A DNA stretch of 64,000 bases from Desulfosoma sp. (GTDB lineage Bacteria; Desulfobacterota; Syntrophobacteria; Syntrophobacterales; DSM-9756), in the NCBI GenBank assembly GCA_037481875.1, contig JBBFKY010000004.1, positions 62,001-126,000 of the forward strand. Direction: 5' to 3'. The notes beneath the pieces were generated by a model. The model was not told the origin of the DNA, made no database searches, and saw only the letters and a list, made by a program, of their open reading frames with translations. Position numbers and translations under genes: made by a program. Positions 17,522-24,460 of this stretch are shown here, piece by piece (position 1 is the first letter of the stretch; each line of letters starts with the position of its first letter).

Positions 17522-18121
17522 TTACGCTTTTTTCCAGATGCTTTTTGAATCCCGCAGTTTTTCACCTTCTCCCGGATAGATCTGTCTTTCTTCTTCTGGA
17601 ATCGTTTCATAGGAAGGCCATACACCGGGTCTGGGATAAGGTCCTTCCAGGGTCACGGCGGATGGTGCCGGATCCACAAGGCGAGGTTCTTTCCTGACGT
17701 CCACCTCCTCTACGGCGTAGCTGAATTCAATGGCGATACCGTTGGGATCAAAGGAATAAAGGGAAAGAACGAAGCCGTGATCGATGATTTCCGAAGCCCA
17801 AAAACCAGCGGCTTCCAGACGGGCTTTAAGATCCCAAAGGCATGAACGTTCGGCGACTCCAAAGGACACATGGTCAAAGGAAATGGGTCCCTTCACGGGA
17901 ACCCCGTGATCCTTTTCGGGCACCGGCTCCGACTGAGGCCATTCGAAAAAGGCGACCATGTCATTCTCAGAAAGCGCAAAAAAGTAATGTCGATATCCCG
18001 GACGCCCCATGGCTACCACAAGGGGCAATCCCAAAAGATCTCTCCAAAAGCGAATGGTTTGATCCATGTTCCGGGTCACCAAAGCCAGGTGATGAATCCC
18101 CGTGAATTTCACTTTTTTCAT
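17522..18121 (-). CDS. VOC-family (glyoxalase/dioxygenase-like) protein
   Basis: Cytosolic metal-dependent protein of the vicinal oxygen chelate superfamily (199 aa). Two beta-alpha-beta-beta-beta modules are seen: the first begins GIHHLALVTRNMDQTIRFWRD, the second at about residue 78 begins ISFDHVSFGV and ends with PNGIAIEFSY. The metal-binding positions (His in GIHHLAL, His in FDHVSFG, Glu in AIEFSY) are present. The ~60-residue proline-rich C-terminal tail is extra and unexplained. ATG 18121 follows AAGGAG. The reaction cannot be named. Confidence 0.85.
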   Translation of the reverse strand: MKKVKFTGIHHLALVTRNMDQTIRFWRDLLGLPLVVAMGRPGYRHYFFALSENDMVAFFEWPQSEPVPEKDHGVPVKGPISFDHVSFGVAERSCLWDLKARLEAAGFWASEIIDHGFVLSLYSFDPNGIAIEFSYAVEEVDVRKEPRLVDPAPSAVTLEGPYPRPGVWPSYETIPEEERQIYPGEGEKLRDSKSIWKKA

Positions 18122-18231
18122 GGAAAACTCCTTGTTGAAATCTTCTGTCGAAGGGCTCCTTTGAGGACGACTTCAAGGCCGGCTGCCAGAATCCACAGCA
18201 AGCCGCAAGACAAAAATCACGAATTCCCTGC

Positions 18232-18260
18232 TTGACTTCACCCGGAAGGGTCACTAGGGT
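18232..18260 (+). promoter_or_regulatory. candidate sigma-70 promoter for slyD-like gene
   Basis: TTGACT at 18232-18237 and TAGGGT at 18255-18260 with a 17-base spacer, about 50 bases before the start codon at 18309. The -35 box is a good match; the -10 box is only fair. Confidence 0.45.
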
Positions 18261-18308
18261 GGAACAAAAGAATGCATTGGATAGAATGAAAATTTCAAGG
18301 AGAGACGA

Positions 18309-18779
18309 ATGAAGCGAGTGGAAAAGGGTGATTTTGTCAAGGTGCACTACACCGGGCGATTGGACGACGGTCAGGTTTTCGATTCCAGCGAGGGCAGCCA
18401 GCCGCTCCATTTCCAGGTGGGTTCCGGCCATGTAATTCCTGGATTTGAAAACGCCGTTTTGGGCATGGCCGTGCATGAAAAGAAATCGTTCCGCATTCCC
18501 GCCGAAGAAGCTTACGGCGAAAGGGACGAACGATTGACCAAGGTGTTTGAACGATCGGAGCTGCCCCCGGACTTTAATCCGCCCGTGGGTCAAGTGCTTT
18601 CGTTGACTACCAGTGACAATCAAACCGTGTATGCCACCGTGACGGATGTGACGGATCACACCGTGACGCTTGATCTCAATCATTTTCTTGCCGGAAAAGC
18701 GCTCAATTTCGACGTGGAGCTTGTGGAAATCTCTGATGCTCCGTGCCCATCCGACTGCAGCTGTGGGTGTTCCTGCTAG
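18309..18779 (+). CDS. SlyD-like FKBP peptidyl-prolyl isomerase with Cys-rich tail
   Basis: FKBP-type prolyl isomerase and chaperone (156 aa). The FKBP domain starts VKVHYTGRLDDGQVFDSS, has a long insert-in-flap domain (about 70-130) as in SlyD, and returns with HFLAGKALNFDVELVEI. The last 13 residues carry five cysteines (PCPSDCSCGCSC), a probable metal-binding tail comparable in role to the His-rich tail of E. coli SlyD. Strong ribosome-binding site AAGGAGAG. A terminator follows about 30 bases after the stop. Confidence 0.92.
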   Translation: MKRVEKGDFVKVHYTGRLDDGQVFDSSEGSQPLHFQVGSGHVIPGFENAVLGMAVHEKKSFRIPAEEAYGERDERLTKVFERSELPPDFNPPVGQVLSLTTSDNQTVYATVTDVTDHTVTLDLNHFLAGKALNFDVELVEISDAPCPSDCSCGCSC

Positions 18780-18801
18780 GCTTTCAAGGTCTGGATAAAC
18801 C

Positions 18802-18848
18802 AAAAAAGTTCCCCCGTGAAGAGCCCGGCCTTCGCGGGGGATTTTTTT
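18802..18848. terminator. bidirectional rho-independent terminator
   Basis: Stem TCCCCCGTGAAG / CTTCGCGGGGGA with one G-U pair and a short loop, followed by seven T on the plus strand and preceded by six A (a T-run for the minus strand). It sits between the convergent SlyD-like gene and the small zinc protein at 18870, and could serve both. Confidence 0.9.
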
Positions 18849-18869
18849 GTCAGGTTGTTGCACCGAAAC

Positions 18870-19064
18870 CTATCCCGTTCTGTATCGGGGTTCCTCGTCG
18901 ATGCGGCCCACCAGGAAAAGAACACCCCCGCACTGTGGGCAAAAGAGGTTGGTGATCAGGCGCTTTCCCGTAAAGCCTGGAGCATCTTCATAGCTGAGGT
19001 CCAGAGCGGAAAAGTAGGACGAAATACCGCATTCCTGACACATGCATTCCATTTCGTCGCTCAT
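18870..19064 (-). CDS. small zinc-ribbon protein
   Basis: A 64-aa acidic protein with two Cys pairs, CMCQEC near the N-terminus and CPQCGG near residue 42, spaced like a zinc ribbon. It has no recognisable partner domain. The position, closed by the shared terminator at 18802-18848, supports a real transcribed gene. Function unknown; nucleic-acid or protein binding would be typical for such ribbons. Confidence 0.72.
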   Translation of the reverse strand: MSDEMECMCQECGISSYFSALDLSYEDAPGFTGKRLITNLFCPQCGGVLFLVGRIDEEPRYRTG

Positions 19065-19693
19065 GGTCTTTCCCTCCGTAACATCTGCGAACTTCAGACA
19101 AGGCCACGGCGGCTTTTCACATTCCCAAGCCCGGATCCCAATTTTTTTCCGGAAAAGCTCTCGAGACTTGTCCGGAAAGAGACAGACGCAGACTTTTGCG
19201 GTGACACAACGTTATCCTCAACGACCCTTCACGGGGCGGGCCGACGGCTTCACCCCTTAATCACAGCGAAGGTGAAAACGCCCAGTATGTCCATGCTCTT
19301 TTGGCGCTAACCCATGTGTCCGCTCCAGACCCCATGAGGAATTGGGCGAACCCATGAGTCCGCACCCATTCCTGTGTGGTAGGCTGGGGTGCCGTCCATT
19401 TCATTTCTGTATGGGTTTCGGCCTTGGTTTGGGCCTCATGAGGACGGCCTGCGGATCCTATGGGTTGAATGACTCGTCCGCAGTGCCATAAAAGCGCGTT
19501 TTCAGACAACCATCTCATAGGCTGTTCGAAAACGGCGAAAACCGTTGGGTCGTCTAAAAGGAGGGGCGAGGCGCCGCCCTGCCCCTAAAAGCCCGAAATT
19601 GGGTCAACTCCTGGAAGAGCGAGTCCCTCGCCCGCCATTTGTGCGGAAAGGACGCCCGTTCTTCCAGGGAGATTGCCTTTGTCGAACAACCTT
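19065..19693. other. 629-base gap with degenerate repeats
   Basis: I see no convincing gene. Two partial family-B words (ACCCATGTGTCCGCTCC and GAACCCATGAGTCCGC) lie at about 19311-19365, and a family-A dyad at 19562-19586. A short minus-strand frame at 19261-19518 runs through these repeats and has an unnatural composition, so I do not call it. Confidence 0.6.
19562..19586. repeat. family-A palindrome
   Basis: Arms AGGGGC and GCCCCT flank GAGGCGCCGCCCT. Same family as the copies at 45632 and 51941. It is preceded by GCTGTTCGAAAAC, which resembles the GTGTCCGAGAAC head found upstream of other copies. Confidence 0.7.
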
Positions 19694-20698
19694 CTAGAGG
19701 TCATCCACGTTGGCGCGAGTGATTTTGGCGTCTTTCTTGGCCTGGGTCAAGAATTCCTCAACCTTTTGCTGAGTCTTTTGCTTTTGCAGATGTTCGGCGA
19801 TGTTCGGTTGCACCTGCTCGTAGGGCACGGTCTCCTGAGGCTTCTTTTCAATGACCTGGATCAGGTGATAGCCGAAATCCGTTTCCACAACGTCGCTCAC
19901 AGCCCCTGGATTGAGGGCAAAGGCGGCCTCTTCAAAAGGCTTCACCATCTGGCCGCGGGCAAAAAAGCCGAGATCCCCGCCACGTTCTTTGCTGGGACAA
20001 TCGGATTGGGATTGAGCCAATGTGGCAAAGTCCTCGCCCTTGTTGAGGCGGGCCTTAAGGTCATCGATCTTTTTGCGGGCAGCCTTTTTATCCTCCGCCG
20101 AAGCGTCCGGCTTGACGCTTACCAAAATGTGTCGCGCATGCACCCGTTCCGGCTTTTCAAAGAGCTCATGTCTTTCTTTGTAAAAAGCCTTGGATTCCTC
20201 GTCGGAAACCGTAATACCCTTGCTGAACCGGTCCTGGACCAGTTGATCGATGGCGCTGTTTTTGAGCAACTCTTCGCGGATCGCATTTTCCGTTAGGTTC
20301 ATGCTTTTCAAGGCCTGCTCATAGGCTTCCTGAGTTTCAAAACGCTGCTTGAACTGGACTATCTGATTGTCTACGGCCTTGGCGTCTCCTTTAAAGCCGC
20401 GTTTCTGGCTTTCCTGGTACAACAGCTCTCGATCGATGAGACTTTCCAAGACTCGGCTTTTTACATCCCGAAGTTCCACGTCACTCAAAAGATGTCCCGA
20501 CTGCAACAGTCTTTGGCGCACCCCGTTCATTTGCCGATCAAATTGGGCCTTGGAAATGGCCTTACCGTTGACGGTAGCCGCCGGTTTCTTATCCGTATCC
20601 TTGGCACTTTCCGCGCCCAAGGCAATGCCAAAGCCTAGCAGGGCGATCAGGACGCTTGCCGTGACAACGATTCGCATGGTGCTTGATTTGTGTCTCAT
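19694..20698 (-). CDS. SurA/PpiC-like periplasmic peptidyl-prolyl isomerase
   Basis: Exported folding chaperone of the SurA/PrsA type (334 aa). It has a signal peptide (about residues 1-29, MRHKSSTMRIVV...ALG-AES), a SurA N-terminal domain (about 40-160, ATVNGKAISKAQFD...LLESLIDRELL-like), and a parvulin domain from about 183 with VHARHILV, GEDFATLAQSQSDCPSKERGGDLGFF and FGYHLIQV. ATG 20698 follows AAAGGAGATTT. An upstream in-frame ATG at 20734 lacks a ribosome-binding site. Parvulin catalytic His residues (HARHIL, YHLI) are present. Confidence 0.93.
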   Translation of the reverse strand: MRHKSSTMRIVVTASVLIALLGFGIALGAESAKDTDKKPAATVNGKAISKAQFDRQMNGVRQRLLQSGHLLSDVELRDVKSRVLESLIDRELLYQESQKRGFKGDAKAVDNQIVQFKQRFETQEAYEQALKSMNLTENAIREELLKNSAIDQLVQDRFSKGITVSDEESKAFYKERHELFEKPERVHARHILVSVKPDASAEDKKAARKKIDDLKARLNKGEDFATLAQSQSDCPSKERGGDLGFFARGQMVKPFEEAAFALNPGAVSDVVETDFGYHLIQVIEKKPQETVPYEQVQPNIAEHLQKQKTQQKVEEFLTQAKKDAKITRANVDDL

Positions 20699-20712
20699 AA
20701 ATCTCCTTTCAA

Positions 20713-20747
20713 TAAAAAAAGCACCCCAGGGCATTCCCTTGGGGTGC
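20713..20747 (-). terminator. rho-independent terminator after csp gene
   Basis: Read on the minus strand, GCACCCCAAGGG and CCCTGGGGTGC form a strong hairpin followed by a T-run (seven T). It lies 28 bases after the csp stop and just upstream of the isomerase gene start. Confidence 0.92.
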
Positions 20748-20774
20748 GCCTCTAAGGCTCGTTCTTAGAGATCC

Positions 20775-20972
20775 TTAAATTCTTCGAACATTGATCGCCT
20801 GGGGCCCCTTGGGCGTTTCGGTGATGTCAAAACTCACGGCTTCTCCATCGGTCAGGGTACGAAACCCTTCCCCCTGAATCCCCGTGTAGTGGACGAAGAC
20901 ATCCCCCTGATTTTCGGTCTCGATGAAACCATAACCCTTCTTCTCGTTGAACCACTTGACTCGGCCTTCCAT
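20775..20972 (-). CDS. cold-shock protein (CspA family)
   Basis: Single cold-shock domain (65 aa), an RNA chaperone. RNP1 (KGYGFIE) and RNP2 (DVFVHYT) are intact, and the ends [12 protein letters not shown] and [10 protein letters not shown] are canonical. It is a single-gene transcript bounded by a strong terminator. The 445-base gap upstream leaves room for the long structured 5' leader often found on cold-shock mRNAs. Confidence 0.96.
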   Translation of the reverse strand: MEGRVKWFNEKKGYGFIETENQGDVFVHYTGIQGEGFRTLTDGEAVSFDITETPKGPQAINVRRI

Positions 20973-21417
20973 CTTTCCAAAACTCCTCTCTGCTCTGGTA
21001 CGCCTCGTCGGGTCTCGTTCGGCGGCTCCCTGGAGGTGGTCCTATCCGAAAAGGGAAGACCGAACGTCCGTGGGCCCCGGAAACCGACCTCAACTGCACG
21101 TACGCACAACCATAAAACGCGGGAGAACACCTTGCATCCCGCAAACCACAAAATCCTTCTAGCCGAGACCGTGCTAAGACACAAGAAAATTATCGTCTTC
21201 TTCAGGAGAAAATCGATATAGACTTTGAAGTTGGTCCCATTTCTTTTGCCATGTTCCAAAGGAAGGCTCTGAAAACCTTGTTCGAGACACAACAAAGACG
21301 TTGATTTTTCTAGTAGTGCAGCCCTTCAGGCGAAAATGGATGCCCACAAGAATCCTTCGCTTCAGAAAAAGGACGACTTTCAAAAACACCCTTCAAGAAC
21401 TTCCCGGAGGTTGAGCC
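20973..21417. other. 445-base divergent gap, possible long csp leader
   Basis: No gene is supported. Read on the minus strand towards csp, the sequence is GC-rich and has several local dyads, for example GGTCTTCC/GGATAGGACC near 21020-21060. This suits a structured leader. A small RNA such as 6S was considered but the fit is too weak to call. Confidence 0.4.
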
Positions 21418-22158
21418 GTGACTTCAGAAGACACCGAAAAATCAGCGCTCGCGCAGGAACACATGACGACTGTATTTGAAGCACTTGCAAAGGCATATGG
21501 TATGAATCCATGGAACTGGCACACCGACGGCGACCCTTTTCGTGTGCTGGTGGGAACCCTGCTTTCTCACCGCACGCGAGATGCCAAAACCGACGAAGCG
21601 GCCCGTGCGCTGTTGGAACAGTACCCGACTCCGAAGGATTTAGCTGAAGCCCCGCTGGAGAAAATTACATCACTGGTGCGTCCCGTAAATTTTTACAAAA
21701 CGAAAGCACGGCGTCTTAAGGAAGTGGCCCGACACTTGGTGTCTCAATATGGAGGGAGGATTCCAGACAACACCTCTGATTTGATGACTCTTCCAGGGGT
21801 CGGCCCCAAGACGGCCGCATGCGTTTTGGTCTACGGATTTCACAAACCGGCCGTTCCCGTGGATGTGCATGTGCACCGCATCAGCAACAGGCTTGGAATG
21901 GTCACAACGCGAAAGCCCGAAGAAACGCAGGAAGTGCTTGAACGCCTTGTTCCTAAAGAATGGCTTTTGAAGGTTAATGAACTTCTGGTCAAGCATGGCC
22001 AAACCACGTGTCTTCCGAGGCATCCCAAGTGTGATCGCTGTGCGGTGCGCCCCTGGTGTGCAACGGGCCGGAACATCGCGTACGATGCAGGAAATTCGGG
22101 TTCTATTGGCCGTCAAATCAAGCCCGAAAAGAAATCGAGCCGAGGAAGCGTCTCATGA
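21418..22158 (+). CDS. nth: endonuclease III
   Basis: Base-excision repair DNA glycosylase and AP lyase that removes oxidised pyrimidines. The 246-aa protein has the helix-hairpin-helix LPGVGPKTAACVLV with the catalytic Lys, the catalytic Asp in VPVDVHVHRISNR, and the C-terminal 4Fe-4S loop CLPRHPKCDRCAVRPWC with Cys spacing 7-2-5 close to the usual 6-2-5. A 30-residue tail follows the cluster. Its TGA overlaps the ATG of the next gene. Confidence 0.95.
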   Translation: MTSEDTEKSALAQEHMTTVFEALAKAYGMNPWNWHTDGDPFRVLVGTLLSHRTRDAKTDEAARALLEQYPTPKDLAEAPLEKITSLVRPVNFYKTKARRLKEVARHLVSQYGGRIPDNTSDLMTLPGVGPKTAACVLVYGFHKPAVPVDVHVHRISNRLGMVTTRKPEETQEVLERLVPKEWLLKVNELLVKHGQTTCLPRHPKCDRCAVRPWCATGRNIAYDAGNSGSIGRQIKPEKKSSRGSVS

Positions 22159-22796
22159 AACTGGATGTCAAGAATCTTCCTCCTCTTTGCGTAAGCCCGC
22201 TATGGCCTTGGGAACGCAAGAGCGGATGGCTGGTCGTGCGCACAGAGCATGCTTTTCATCCTTTTCATGTCACAACGCGTTTGTGTCTGGAAATTTTCGG
22301 AGCATGGAAAAGCCGGCTGTTTTCCCATGAAACCAGATTTTTGGACGTGGGATGCGGCACAGGGATTTTGGCCTTGACGGCGGCGAAACTCGGGGCCCGA
22401 TGGTGTGTGGGAGTGGACATCGCCTGGAACGCCGTGGAGTGTTCTCGACAAAATGCCAGGGCCAATGGGCTGTCGAAGCGGGTGAACTGGGTTCATGGCT
22501 CCATCGAGGCTATCGGCGGAACCTTTCACACCGTAGCGGCCAATGTGCCCTGGTCATGCTGGGAAAGACTGTTTCGTCCTATCTTAGATCGAGTGGCCGA
22601 AAATGGTGCGCTGGTTGCCTCCGGCTTTCAGGACATTCACATGCCCACTTTTGAAACATGCCTTCAAGAAACAGGTTTTATTGTGATGGAACGTCGACAA
22701 GGAGATTTAACCTTTTTCGGGATTCCGCCGTCTGGAAGTTTCACCTGGGGCGCCCTGCTCGCCATCCGGGACTCTGCGGAAAGCTTTGCCCTTTAA
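22155..22796 (+). CDS. PrmA-like SAM-dependent methyltransferase
   Basis: A class I methyltransferase of 213 aa with motif I FLDVGCGTGILAL near residue 60, VGVDIAWNAVECSRQNA (motif II region) and an ANVPW segment where PrmA has its ANILA motif. The N-terminal substrate domain is short, so it need not act on ribosomal protein L11. The ATG at 22155 overlaps the nth stop (ATGA), giving coupled translation. A longer frame from 22056 would run inside nth and has no family-like sequence. Confidence 0.82.
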   Translation: MKLDVKNLPPLCVSPLWPWERKSGWLVVRTEHAFHPFHVTTRLCLEIFGAWKSRLFSHETRFLDVGCGTGILALTAAKLGARWCVGVDIAWNAVECSRQNARANGLSKRVNWVHGSIEAIGGTFHTVAANVPWSCWERLFRPILDRVAENGALVASGFQDIHMPTFETCLQETGFIVMERRQGDLTFFGIPPSGSFTWGALLAIRDSAESFAL

Positions 22797-22856
22797 TTAA
22801 AAGGTAAGAGCAGGGCGTCAAAGGATCATCGCCATGTTCATGGAGGGAGGCCATTC

Positions 22857-24065
22857 ATGGAGATCGGCTTAAAGGAGATTCAGCAAGCCGCTAAAATGTT
22901 GCACGGCCGGATTCTTAGGACTCCGTTGGTTTATTCTCCCACCTTCAGTCGCCTGTTTGGCGCCGAGGTGTATCTTAAGCTGGAAAATCTTCAAAAAACC
23001 GGATCCTTTAAAATCCGCGGCGCAAGCTACAAGATTTCTCTTCGCCGAGATTCTCTGGGTCCTCAAGGCGTGGTGGCCGCTTCGGCTGGAAACCATGCCC
23101 AAGGTGTCGCTCTGGCGGCACGCCATGCAGGGGTACCGGCGCTCATCGTCATGCCGGAATGGGCGTCTTTGACAAAACAGGAAGCCACGAGATCCTACGG
23201 CGGCCAGATCCTTCTTCACGGTCGAACCCTGGGAGAAAGCCTGGAAAAAGCCAAAGAACTCAGTGACCAGGGCTACACCTTCATTCACCCTTACGATGAT
23301 GCCGACATCATTACAGGCCAAGGTACCATGGGCTTGGAAATCCTTGAAGATTGTCCCGATGTTCAGGCCGTGCTTGTGCCTATCGGTGGCGGAGGCCTCA
23401 TTTCAGGCATCGCCTCGGCCGTCAAGGCTCTGCGGCCCGATACGGAAATCATAGGGGTTCAGGCGGCGGTGTGCCCTTCGGCATGGCAAGCGCTTCACCA
23501 AAACCGAGTGGTGCGTGTCGAAGGAAGCCAATCCATCGCGGACGGCATTACGGTGAAAGAATTAGGAAATCTGTGCTTTGAAATTCTCAGAAAGACTGTT
23601 TCTCAAGTGGTTTTGGTGGATGAGGAGCACATTGCTGAGGCCTTGTTGCTGCTTCTGGAAAGAAAAAAGGTGCTGGCTGAAGGAGCGGGAGCCGTCCCTT
23701 TGGCAGCCTTGCTCATGAGTGGTTTTCGATGGCCTTCCAAGGCAAAGGTCGTCCTTGTGGTGAGTGGAGGCAACGTGGATAGCCCGCTGCTGGGACGTAT
23801 CTTGACAAAAGGTCTCGTCAAGGGAGGCCGATTGACTCGCCTCACCGTGGAATTGCCGGATGTTCCAGGATCCCTCGCCGGGCTTCTTAACGTGGTGGCG
23901 TCCCAAGGTGCCAACGTGCTGCATATTTCCCATAATCGCCATGTGCCCCATTTGCCCATTCACGTGACGGAAGTGACTTTGGAAGTGGAAACCAGAGGTT
24001 TTCCGCACGCGCAATCCCTTCTTAGAGCTGTGCATGCATCGGGACACAAGCTTGTCTCTTCCTAG
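22857..24065 (+). CDS. ilvA: threonine ammonia-lyase with ACT-like tail
   Basis: PLP enzyme converting threonine to 2-oxobutanoate, the entry to isoleucine synthesis (402 aa, the short TdcB/IlvA-like form). PLP lysine K52 lies in KTGSFKIRGA. The phosphate-binding loop PIGGGGLISG is near residue 176, and SGGNVDSPLL follows at about 305. The C-terminal ~75 residues (LTVELPDVPGSLAGLLNVV) form an ACT domain, which implies amino-acid regulation. Strong ribosome-binding site GGAGGGAGG. Confidence 0.92.
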   Translation: MEIGLKEIQQAAKMLHGRILRTPLVYSPTFSRLFGAEVYLKLENLQKTGSFKIRGASYKISLRRDSLGPQGVVAASAGNHAQGVALAARHAGVPALIVMPEWASLTKQEATRSYGGQILLHGRTLGESLEKAKELSDQGYTFIHPYDDADIITGQGTMGLEILEDCPDVQAVLVPIGGGGLISGIASAVKALRPDTEIIGVQAAVCPSAWQALHQNRVVRVEGSQSIADGITVKELGNLCFEILRKTVSQVVLVDEEHIAEALLLLLERKKVLAEGAGAVPLAALLMSGFRWPSKAKVVLVVSGGNVDSPLLGRILTKGLVKGGRLTRLTVELPDVPGSLAGLLNVVASQGANVLHISHNRHVPHLPIHVTEVTLEVETRGFPHAQSLLRAVHASGHKLVSS

Positions 24066-24126
24066 GTTGGGTCGTAGGGGAAGGGAATCGTAGTCAAAGG
24101 TCGGAAGGTAGCAGGTAAAGCATTCA

Positions 24127-24336
24127 GGGTATGGGGTAGGAGCAGACCCATAGGTCCGCCCCTCCAGAGTTATGGGAATAAGTAAGGACGTTGGTGTGGC
24201 CGCAAAGATTGATGGGTAGGGGTAGACAGATCGGTCGGCCTGTATCAGGTCAATGGGTAAGGGGCAGACCCATAGGTCCACCCCTACAGAGTGATGGGAA
24301 TGGGTGAAGACATTGGTGCGGCCGCAAAGATTGATG
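24127..24336. repeat. 122-bp imperfect tandem duplication with family-B palindromes
   Basis: Two units, about 24127-24214 and 24249-24336, share CAGACCCATAGGTCC, a GCCCCT or ACCCCT arm, GATGGGAA or TATGGGAA, and the block GGCCGCAAAGATTGATGG. The offset is 122 bases. Between and after them are more degenerate pieces (GGGGTAGACAGATCGGTC). The region fills the 395-base gap between ilvA and the next gene; no gene is seen in it. Confidence 0.8.
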
Positions 24337-24460
24337 GAAATGGGTGAAGAGATCGGTTTGATGTGGCTGCTCCTTGTCCTGCAAGCTTTTAGGGATCTGG
24401 ATATGGAATGGGGAGATCCATCTGTTCCCGCGACGACTTGAAGGTGTTCCTCAAACGGCT

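Noticed and set aside
17967-18863. 298-codon open frame on the minus strand
   Set aside because: Antisense to the VOC start region and the SlyD-like gene; no family features and it crosses the terminator.
19261-19518. 85-codon minus-strand frame in a repeat-rich gap
   Set aside because: Runs through degenerate palindromic repeats; no ribosome-binding site or natural composition.
20990-21180. possible 6S RNA upstream of csp
   Set aside because: A few similar words and dyads but no convincing central bubble and closing stem by eye.
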